From: Actinomycetota bacterium
Lineage (GTDB): Bacteria; Actinomycetota; Acidimicrobiia; Acidimicrobiales; Ilumatobacteraceae
Assembly (NCBI GenBank): GCA_009705865.1
Contig: WLSJ01000035.1
Coordinates: forward strand, 1 to 14,153
Reading direction: 5' to 3'
DNA length: 14,153 nucleotides
Of this stretch, positions 6,847-13,316 are shown piece after piece. The position numbers and the translations under genes were made by a program. How positions within the stretch are numbered: the first letter of the stretch is position 1; each line of letters opens with the position of its first letter. Under the pieces are notes generated by a model. That model saw only the letters and a program-made list of their open reading frames with translations, did not search any database and was not told where the DNA came from.

Positions 6847-7685
6847 TGCAACGGAACCGTGCCCGCAACCGTGGTGCGGTGCAATTCTCGACGAAACCCG
6901 GCGTAATCATTCAGTGCGTAATGCTGTGTGGAACGGTTATCCCAAATTGCAAGATCTCCGTTGTTCCATTTGTGACGTACGGTGAACTTTGCATCAGTGG
7001 TGTGAAGATGCAACCAATCCATTGTGCGTAATTTCTCAATTTCATCTGCAATTCCCATGAGGTCACGAACGTATGCACGATTAAAGAACAGGACTAGTTT
7101 TTCTGTTTCCGGATGAGTAGTAATCAACGGGTGAATCTCTGAATCATTGGCGGTTTCATCGCACACAATATTCATACTGGAAAGACCTGAATGAAGAGGC
7201 TGCATCTTTGGCGAATATGCATCACGCGCCGTGTGTACTGCAGCTACATGAGAAAACTGTTCTTTGTACGCGTCTGACAACGCATTATAGGCAGCCGTCA
7301 TAGAAGACCACAGCGTGTCTCCGCCGTATGGAGGAACATCTAACGCGTGCAGAATTGTGAATGATGGTGGTGCTGGTTGAAAACTAAAATCGCTATGCCA
7401 CGCGCCACCGAAGTTAAATGCATTGCCATCACGAGGTTCTTTGAGAACCTTGATGACCTCTGGGTGGTCAGGACTTGGTTCAATAAACGGGGAATCTGCA
7501 GCCGGACCAAACCGACGCGAAAAATCAACTTGCTGTTGTGGAGTTAAGGATTGATTCGGGACGATAATGACCTCGTGCTCACAGGCAATCTGTCGCAATT
7601 CTGAAAGTTCAGATTCAGTCAGAACTTTCACATCATCCACGTGAACCGTCGCACCCAGTACTCCAGTTAAACGCTCCACCCGCAT
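6843..7685 (-). CDS. TauD/TfdA-family Fe(II)/2-oxoglutarate-dependent dioxygenase
   Basis: Cytoplasmic oxygenase that couples 2-oxoglutarate decarboxylation to substrate hydroxylation. From ATG 7685 it has 280 residues, the normal length. The metal facial triad is visible: WHSDFSF gives His97 and Asp99, and the distal His255 lies in WDNRSTQHYALNDY; Arg266 in RRELHRTTVAG, 11 residues later, is the expected 2-oxoglutarate-binding Arg. The N-terminus MRVERLTGVLGATVHV matches the usual family start. A GTG at 7709 would add eight residues but has no SD and no family support. It is the first gene of the run with the formamidase and kynureninase genes (four-base overlap). Family members act on taurine, aryloxyacids, amino acids and others, so the substrate is unknown; the context hints at a tryptophan-related compound, but this is inference. 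Confidence 0.9.
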   Translation of the reverse strand: MRVERLTGVLGATVHVDDVKVLTESELSELRQIACEHEVIIVPNQSLTPQQQVDFSRRFGPAADSPFIEPSPDHPEVIKVLKEPRDGNAFNFGGAWHSDFSFQPAPPSFTILHALDVPPYGGDTLWSSMTAAYNALSDAYKEQFSHVAAVHTARDAYSPKMQPLHSGLSSMNIVCDETANDSEIHPLITTHPETEKLVLFFNRAYVRDLMGIADEIEKLRTMDWLHLHTTDAKFTVRHKWNNGDLAIWDNRSTQHYALNDYAGFRRELHRTTVAGTVPLQ

Positions 7686-7687
7686 GG

Positions 7688-7700
7688 CTCTACCGTAGAG
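7688..7700. repeat. 13-base palindrome next to the dioxygenase start
   Basis: CTCTAC-C-GTAGAG is a perfect six-base inverted repeat around one base, lying three bases upstream of the preferred dioxygenase ATG and inside the short divergent spacer shared with the Nudix gene. Its position would suit an operator for one or both directions, but short palindromes also occur by chance, and no second copy was noticed. Confidence 0.35.
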
Positions 7701-7750
7701 CACAGACACCGATAGAGAACCAGCATGGTGATTTGTGGCAACATCTCAGG

Positions 7751-8230
7751 ATGGCTTTTCGAGACGGCGATGGATGGGTGTTGTGCACCAAGTGTCAATC
7801 TCGCCATTGGGGACTCCACGGAGCTGCCGGTCTACTGCTCGTGCGCACAGATCTTGAAACACCATGCGTTCTTCTGCAGCTACGCGCAGCCTGGACCCAC
7901 GGCGGCGGCACATGGGCGTTGCCCGGTGGTGCACTTGATTCGCATGAAGATTCGGTCACCGCAGCTGCACGCGAGGCACACGAAGAAGCCGGAATCGAAC
8001 CGCAACATCTTGAATTCAAGGCTGTCTTTTCAGATGACCATGGCAACTGGCGATACGACACCGTTATTGCTCACACCACAACTGATGCCGGTGCATACGA
8101 AGCAAACGCCGAATCAGATGATTTGCGTTGGGTGCCTGTTGATGAGGTGGGCCTCTTTGATCTTCACCCCGGCTTACGGGGAACATGGCCAATTCTTATT
8201 GATCATGTAAAAACCTCTCTGCAGAATTAG
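7751..8230 (+). CDS. Nudix hydrolase
   Basis: Hydrolyses a nucleoside diphosphate linked to another moiety (nucleotide-pool cleaning, ADP-ribose or similar); cytoplasmic. 159 residues from ATG 7751. The Nudix box fits the GX5EX7REUXEEXGU consensus exactly: starting at GALDSHE it runs through REAHEEAGI, with Glu pairs for Mg2+ binding. The N-terminus has GDGWVLCTKCQSRHWG, a short CxxC-x3-H-x3-H arrangement (Cys12, Cys15, His19, His23) before the first Nudix strand GAAGLLLV. A TTG at 7733 could add six residues, but the GDGWV start of relatives favours the ATG. The SD is poor, so the transcript may be leaderless. It is followed six bases later by the MFS gene, probably co-transcribed. The substrate cannot be read from the sequence. 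Confidence 0.9.
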   Translation: MAFRDGDGWVLCTKCQSRHWGLHGAAGLLLVRTDLETPCVLLQLRAAWTHGGGTWALPGGALDSHEDSVTAAAREAHEEAGIEPQHLEFKAVFSDDHGNWRYDTVIAHTTTDAGAYEANAESDDLRWVPVDEVGLFDLHPGLRGTWPILIDHVKTSLQN

Positions 8231-8236
8231 TCCTTC

Positions 8237-9406
8237 ATGAACAAAAGAACTTTGTACCTGCTTCAAGCAACGACTGCCCTTGGTGGCATGGGCTACGGAG
8301 TGATGTTTACCGTTCTCGACGATTTTCGAGACAAGTTCGGCATTGCAGAATCACAACTGGGACTCATCGTTGGTGTCGGGTTTATCACAGGGTTCTTATC
8401 GCAAATTTTGTTTGCTCCACAAGCTGACAAAGGTCACGCAAAGAAATTGGTGATGACAGGCATTGTCATTGAAATTATCGGAACATTGTTTATGGCATTT
8501 GGTCATGCGTTTCTGCCGCTACTGATTGGTCGCTTACTCACTGGGTTTGGTGTTGGAATCTCTGAACCTGCATTGCGTCGCATTCTGATTTTGTCAGACC
8601 CTGAACGCATGGGACAGAACCTTGGCCTCATTGTCAGTGCAAGTGTCGCTGGCTTTACCGCTGGCCCGATTATTTCTGCTCTCACGGCAGACACGCTGGG
8701 AATATCTGCACCGTTTCTTATTGTGGCTGCGTTGCTTGTCCCTGTTGCGTTCGGATTATTCAAATTGCATTTTCAAGAAGCAAACATTGAAGATGCACCA
8801 ACGCAAAAACTTGCTTTCGACTTGTTACGCATTCGTCCACTTGCTGGCGCCATCGTGATTGGACTTGCGCTCTTTGCAATGATCGGTACGTTTGATTCAG
8901 TGTGGTCAGTGATGATGGACGACATGAGCGCCCCAACATGGGTTGCCAATCTTGGTATCAGCATGTTTGCATTCCCCATGATTTTCTTAGCGCCTCGTGG
9001 TGGCAGGTTGACACAATCTGTTGGGCCATTTAAAGCCAGCATTGTTGGGCTTTCCATCGGATCCGTCTGTCTTGCGCTGTACGGAACATTGTGGTCCCCG
9101 TACCCCATGCTTGCTGTTGGCGTCATCCACGGCGTCGTTGATGGGCTTACAGTTACCGGCGGTTCTGCAGCAGTTGCATTAGTTGCTCCGCGCGAACGAC
9201 TTGCATCAGCACAAGGTTTATACGGAGGACTTCAAACGTTGACGGGCGGAATTGCTGCAGTGCTTGCTGGCGCTGCGTACGGTGTCATTGGGCGAGCAAC
9301 ATTTCTTTGGTGTGCAGGTGCAATGTTGTTATTCATCGCTATTGGTTCTTGGCTGGCAAAAGACAGCCTTCGTCTCAAAGGTGCCGAAGCAGTAGACAGT
9401 CTGTAA
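8237..9406 (+). CDS. Major facilitator superfamily (MFS) transporter
   Basis: Inner-membrane secondary transporter, 389 residues with about 12 hydrophobic segments in two six-helix halves joined by a polar loop at about 176-200. MFS landmarks: a motif A-like loop between helices 2 and 3, APQADKGHAKK at 60-70 (Asp64); GRLLTGFGVG at 98-107 (motif B with Arg99); motif C-like SASVAGFTAGPI at 134-145, which is typical of drug:H+ antiporters; and a degenerate second motif A, PRGGRLTQ, at 253-260. Most likely an efflux-type carrier (DHA1-like), but the substrate is unknown. ATG 8237 is six bases after the Nudix stop. The TAA ends at 9406, directly against the stop codon of the convergent molybdenum hydroxylase gene. 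Confidence 0.9.
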   Translation: MNKRTLYLLQATTALGGMGYGVMFTVLDDFRDKFGIAESQLGLIVGVGFITGFLSQILFAPQADKGHAKKLVMTGIVIEIIGTLFMAFGHAFLPLLIGRLLTGFGVGISEPALRRILILSDPERMGQNLGLIVSASVAGFTAGPIISALTADTLGISAPFLIVAALLVPVAFGLFKLHFQEANIEDAPTQKLAFDLLRIRPLAGAIVIGLALFAMIGTFDSVWSVMMDDMSAPTWVANLGISMFAFPMIFLAPRGGRLTQSVGPFKASIVGLSIGSVCLALYGTLWSPYPMLAVGVIHGVVDGLTVTGGSAAVALVAPRERLASAQGLYGGLQTLTGGIAAVLAGAAYGVIGRATFLWCAGAMLLFIAIGSWLAKDSLRLKGAEAVDSL

Positions 9407-11656
9407 CTAGCGCGCAGCTTGAATTGCCGTCCACACATTGAGTGACGTGCATGGCATGTCGATATGTGTGACACCTAGGTGACTGACGGCATTGACGACT
9501 GCGTTATGAACAGCCGGAGTTGCCCCGATAGTTCCGGCTTCACCGATTCCCTTTGCGCCAAGTGGATTGCGTGGTGTTGGTGTTTCCATCGGCACACGTT
9601 CAAAGCTTGGCAATTCGGCAGCTGAGATGAACCCGTAATCAGCAAGGTTTGACGTGATGGGATTTCCGTCAGGGTCAAAGGCAACAACTTCAAGAAGGGC
9701 TTGCGCTACTCCTTGTGCGATACCGCCGTGCACCTGGCCATCAACCAACAATGGGTTGATGATTGTGCCTGCGTCGTCGCATGCAATATGGCGTGCAACA
9801 ACAACTGCTCCAGTTTCTGTATCAACTTCTACAACACATACGTGAGTGCCGAATGGGAATGTTGCACCTTCTGGTACGTAGTCCACTTCAGCTTCTAACG
9901 GCGTATCAATCTCGATCATCAGTTCAGCCCATGTACGCGCTGGCGTTGGTGAACCTTTCACATGAAATGCACCGCGGACAGTGTCGATAACAACGTCTTC
10001 TAATGCTGCTTCTAATAAATCTGCGGCACGTTGGCGTGCTTTTTCAATCACAGATTCAGCAGCCAATTTCGCAGCACTACCGCCGACTTGCAGTGAACGA
10101 GAACCACCAGTTCCGCCGCCGCGATCAATATCGTCTGTGTCGCCGAAGCGGAACTCAATCTTGTCCATCGAAATTCCCGTTGTCTGCGACACGATCATTG
10201 CCCAAGCAGTGTGATGCCCTTGACCATGTGAGCTGGAACCTGTTCGCACAATTGCACCACCATCAGCTTTGATTTCAACAGAGCCATAATCGCCAGAGCC
10301 CATTGGGTTTGTTGTCTCTACATATGAAGCAATCCCGATTCCGATTTGAACCGGGTCTTTACTTTCGCGACGCTTCTTTTGCTCGGCAAGAAGGTGATCG
10401 TACCCAGCTGCATTCAAGGCAAGTTCAAGAGCTGCTGCGTATTCACCAGAGTCATACTTTGCACCCATTGAAGTTGTCAGTGGAAATGCCGACGGTGCAA
10501 TGTAGTTACGGCGACGCACTTCTGCTGGGTCTATGCCGCACACTCGCGCGAACTCATCAATAGTGCGTTCGATTGCAGCTGTTGCTTCGGGCCTGCCTGC
10601 ACCGCGGTACGCAACTGTTGGAGTTGTGTTGGTGACAACAGAATGTGATTCAAACTGCACATTGGCGATGTCGTATACGCCACCAGCCATCATGCGAGTC
10701 ATGTACGGAAGTACTGCACCGGCACGTGCATACGCACCGGCATCTTGCAACAAGTCCAATCGGTAAGCGGTGATACGACCATCACGTGTGCCACCCATGC
10801 GGGTGCGTTGGCGTTGTGCACGACCATGACCCATAGCCAACATATTCTCTGTGCGAGTTTCGGTCCAGCGAACAGGTACACCAAGTTTGCGTGTTGCCCA
10901 GCCCACAAGAATTTCTTCAGGGTAGACACCTGATTTGGCTCCGAAACCGCCACCAACATCGGGTGTGATGACGCGAACTTGCGACTTCTCAAGACCGAAA
11001 ACTTCTGCTAACCCATCGCGTGCACCATGCGCACCTTGGCTACATGCCCATTGCGTAAGACGCGTGCCATCCCACGTTGCAACACATGAACGCACTTCCA
11101 TCGGGGCGGGTGCAACTCGTTGGTTTTCAATAACAAGATCTACCACTACGTCGCAATCAGCGAAAATATCGTCATTACTTCGTGCAGCAAAAGTCAGCAC
11201 AACATTTGTTTCAGCTTCAGGATGAATTAACACTCTGTTTGAAAACGAATCATCCATATCCAGAACTACAGGAAGTGGTTCATAATCAACGATCACGGTT
11301 TCGGCTGCATCGGTTCCTGATGTTTTGTCTTCACTGACAACAATGGCAACAAGGTCGCCAACAAACCGAACAGTGTCTTTTGCCAAATATGGAAACAACA
11401 TTGCCTGATTCATCATGCCGTTGGCTGGTCCGGCTGGCGCGATATCAATATCTGCAGCAGTCCATACCGCACGAATGCCTGGCATTGATAAGGCCTCGGA
11501 TGCATCGATGCTGAGCAGTTGCGCATGTGCCATTGACGAACGCACGAATGTGAGATGCAGTGCGCCAGGCATTGGCAAGTTGGCGATGTATGTGCCTTCG
11601 CCTGTGAGGAAACGAGGATCTTCTATTCGAACAACTCGGGTACCGAGAATGCTCAT
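9407..11656 (-). CDS. Xanthine dehydrogenase/aldehyde oxidase family molybdopterin-binding (large) subunit
   Basis: Catalytic subunit of a molybdenum hydroxylase, 749 residues. Landmarks: N-terminal VVRIEDPRFLTGEGTYIAN typical of CoxL-like proteins, VGGGFGAK at 234-241, AYRGAGR at 349-355, GQGHHTAW at 478-485 and GAKGIGEAG near the C-terminus with catalytic Glu706. The active-site loop is AYRGAGR (form II), not the AYXCSFR loop with Cys that marks true aerobic CO dehydrogenase, so CO oxidation is not supported; an aldehyde, aromatic aldehyde or N-heterocycle is more likely. ATG 11656 is chosen because it overlaps the SDR stop (ATGA, 11653-11656); a TTG at 11665 is possible but unsupported. 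The medium (FAD) and small (2Fe-2S) subunits that normally relay electrons are not adjacent. Confidence 0.93.
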   Translation of the reverse strand: MSILGTRVVRIEDPRFLTGEGTYIANLPMPGALHLTFVRSSMAHAQLLSIDASEALSMPGIRAVWTAADIDIAPAGPANGMMNQAMLFPYLAKDTVRFVGDLVAIVVSEDKTSGTDAAETVIVDYEPLPVVLDMDDSFSNRVLIHPEAETNVVLTFAARSNDDIFADCDVVVDLVIENQRVAPAPMEVRSCVATWDGTRLTQWACSQGAHGARDGLAEVFGLEKSQVRVITPDVGGGFGAKSGVYPEEILVGWATRKLGVPVRWTETRTENMLAMGHGRAQRQRTRMGGTRDGRITAYRLDLLQDAGAYARAGAVLPYMTRMMAGGVYDIANVQFESHSVVTNTTPTVAYRGAGRPEATAAIERTIDEFARVCGIDPAEVRRRNYIAPSAFPLTTSMGAKYDSGEYAAALELALNAAGYDHLLAEQKKRRESKDPVQIGIGIASYVETTNPMGSGDYGSVEIKADGGAIVRTGSSSHGQGHHTAWAMIVSQTTGISMDKIEFRFGDTDDIDRGGGTGGSRSLQVGGSAAKLAAESVIEKARQRAADLLEAALEDVVIDTVRGAFHVKGSPTPARTWAELMIEIDTPLEAEVDYVPEGATFPFGTHVCVVEVDTETGAVVVARHIACDDAGTIINPLLVDGQVHGGIAQGVAQALLEVVAFDPDGNPITSNLADYGFISAAELPSFERVPMETPTPRNPLGAKGIGEAGTIGATPAVHNAVVNAVSHLGVTHIDMPCTSLNVWTAIQAAR

Positions 11657-12411
11657 GCTGACCAACCGCCGTCAACAATGAATTCTGATCCGGTGGAATA
11701 CGCGCTGTCATCACTACCCAAATACAAAGCAAGACGCGCCACATGGACGGGCTCTGCTTCATAGCCGAGAGGGATACGAGTACGCACTGCTTCGCGAACA
11801 CCTTCACCGGCTTCGTCAAATGTTTGCAACATTGGCGTATCGATGATTCCGGGGTGAATTGAGTTCACACGAATTCCGAATGGTGCTAACTCTTTAGCAA
11901 CACCTTTTGTCATTCCGCGCACTGCCCACTTGCTTGCACCGTATGCAAGAAACCCTGGAGTTCCGTTAAGGCCGGCAACTGAAGAGATATTGATGATGCT
12001 TCCCTTGCCACGACTCACCATGTGTGGAGCAACTGATTTCATACCAAGAAACACACCGGTGACATTGATATCCATTGTGCGACTAAACGCAGGAAGAGTT
12101 GTATCGAGAACAGAACCTCGTTCAAAGATTCCGGCGTTGTTCACGAGAATGTCGATCTGGCCATAGGTCTCTAATACAGATGCGACAATTGCAGTCCAAT
12201 CATCTTCGCTGGTGACGTCATGATGAAGAAAAACGCACTTTGAACCATCTGGTGACAAACGTTTGGCAGTTTCTTGGCCAACTGAATCAAGAACGTCGCT
12301 GATAACTACGCGGGCTCCTTCATCGATAAAGAGTTGCGCTTCAGACGCACCCATGCCACGTGCACCACCAGTAATTAGTGCAACTTTGCCTTCAAGACGA
12401 GATTTTCCCAT
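11653..12411 (-). CDS. Short-chain dehydrogenase/reductase (SDR), classical type
   Basis: NAD(P)-dependent oxidoreductase, 252 residues, normal for a classical SDR. Motifs: TGGARGMG at 14-21 (cofactor loop), NNAG at 91-94, Asn116, and the catalytic Ser144, Tyr157 and Lys161 in YGASK. Asp39 at the end of the second strand (VVISD) suggests preference for NAD(H). The sequence style, with GGARGMGASEAQLF and HPGIIDTPML, resembles 3-alpha/20-beta-hydroxysteroid dehydrogenase-like SDRs of actinobacteria, but that does not settle the substrate. ATG 12411 is preferred over an upstream TTG (12438); an SD-like GGGGAG lies 12 bases before it, slightly far. It overlaps the molybdenum hydroxylase start by four bases, which argues that the two enzymes act together, for example alcohol to aldehyde and then to acid. 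Confidence 0.93.
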   Translation of the reverse strand: MGKSRLEGKVALITGGARGMGASEAQLFIDEGARVVISDVLDSVGQETAKRLSPDGSKCVFLHHDVTSEDDWTAIVASVLETYGQIDILVNNAGIFERGSVLDTTLPAFSRTMDINVTGVFLGMKSVAPHMVSRGKGSIINISSVAGLNGTPGFLAYGASKWAVRGMTKGVAKELAPFGIRVNSIHPGIIDTPMLQTFDEAGEGVREAVRTRIPLGYEAEPVHVARLALYLGSDDSAYSTGSEFIVDGGWSA

Positions 12412-12444
12412 ACGGGAATTGTACTCCCCGACTACCAAAAGGCT

Positions 12445-13257
12445 TTAGTGAACCACCCCGGCCTTGTCGTCAGAACGAATCTGTAAAACCAGTCGCACTG
12501 CTACCACCAAGAGCAATGATGCAAATAGAACATTTGACACCGTGTCTGACATACGTGCCGAGATCCAACCACCGACAATTGCCGAGGGAATCCCAGCGAG
12601 TCCGACCGCAGCTGCAGCACGGAGATCCACATTCTTTTTCGTGCGATTGCGATATGTGCCCATCAGTGATGTGGGGATAATGACCGACACCGACGTGCCC
12701 TTTGCCATGGCAGATGGCAGATGCAGCAACATCATCATTGCCGGCACCATGATGACGCCTCCACCAACTCCGAGTAGCCCGGCGAGGATTCCGGTTGCAA
12801 CACCAATTGCGATCAGCGCAACGATGTGGCCGATCGTTAACACTTCACGTACCCCCGATTCGATTGGCAGGAACAGCCGGATTGCGGTGACGAGAAGAAT
12901 GCCTGCAAAAGCAACGGCAAGAGTGCGATGTGGCAGAACGTGAAGCAATTTGGTTCCAAGAACCGCACCCACCAGGGCGCCAGCTGCCAGACACATCCCA
13001 ACTCGCCAATCAACATGATCATGGCTCCAATACGTCACCAATGAAGCGGCAGAAATTGGTAGTACCGCGGCTAATGAAGTGCCGTGCGCAATACGTTGAT
13101 CCATCTTTGCAACAAGTACCAGACCGGGCACAATAAGGATTCCGCCACCCACGCCAAACATGCCAGACAAGAACCCTGCAGCAATGCCAACCAGAACAAC
13201 AGTAAGTATTGGTGCAGATTCTGAGGGTTGGGTGGCATTCGAGGGGGTATTTGACAT
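12445..13257 (-). CDS. TauE/SafE family permease (putative anion exporter)
   Basis: Integral membrane protein, 270 residues, about eight hydrophobic segments. It shows the internal duplication of this family: GFLSGMFGVGGGILIVPGLV at 28-47 matches GILAGLLGVGGGVIMVPAMM at 156-175, and AHGTSLAAVLPIS at 58-70 matches AKGTSVSVIIPTS at 185-197. Relatives export sulfite, sulfoacetate or other organosulfur and carboxylate anions. ATG 13257 is chosen because GGAG lies six bases upstream; an open reading up to 13350 would run across the divergent lipoprotein gene and lacks family similarity. The N-terminal 15 residues are polar and Ser/Thr-rich. It lies 33 bases upstream of the SDR gene, so it is probably the first gene of a three-gene operon. 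The substrate is unknown. Confidence 0.9.
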   Translation of the reverse strand: MSNTPSNATQPSESAPILTVVLVGIAAGFLSGMFGVGGGILIVPGLVLVAKMDQRIAHGTSLAAVLPISAASLVTYWSHDHVDWRVGMCLAAGALVGAVLGTKLLHVLPHRTLAVAFAGILLVTAIRLFLPIESGVREVLTIGHIVALIAIGVATGILAGLLGVGGGVIMVPAMMMLLHLPSAMAKGTSVSVIIPTSLMGTYRNRTKKNVDLRAAAAVGLAGIPSAIVGGWISARMSDTVSNVLFASLLLVVAVRLVLQIRSDDKAGVVH

Positions 13258-13263
13258 TATTTT

Positions 13264-13267
13264 CTCC
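13264..13267 (-). promoter_or_regulatory. Ribosome binding site of the TauE/SafE gene
   Basis: GGAG on the minus strand, six bases before ATG 13257. It decides the start against the longer open reading to 13350. Confidence 0.6.
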
Positions 13268-13291
13268 AGATAGATATTCCCACATCGCGCT

Positions 13292-13316
13292 TCATTCCGT
13301 AAGTTTCTTGGAATGA
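13292..13316. repeat. Inverted repeat overlapping the lipoprotein start codon
   Basis: TCATTCC (13292-13298) and GGAATGA (13310-13316) are perfect complements around 11 bases. The right arm contains the lipoprotein ATG (13313-13315), and the whole element sits in the 55-base spacer between the divergent permease and lipoprotein genes. It could be a repressor operator serving both directions, or an RNA hairpin hiding the lipoprotein start. The repeat is observed; the role is inferred. Confidence 0.4.

Noticed and set aside
7793..7798. Minus-strand TTGACA as a -35 box for the dioxygenase operon
   Set aside because: No acceptable -10 element occurs 15-19 bases downstream, so it was not called a promoter.
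9407..11656. Aerobic CO dehydrogenase large subunit
   Set aside because: The active-site loop reads AYRGAGR without the Cys of the AYXCSFR loop, and the medium and small subunits are absent.
6843..13257. Taurine or sulfonate utilisation cluster, because TauD-like and TauE-like proteins both occur
   Set aside because: The two genes are in separate transcription units with an opposite-strand pair between them, both families are functionally broad, and no taurine-type ABC genes or sulfonate enzymes are present.
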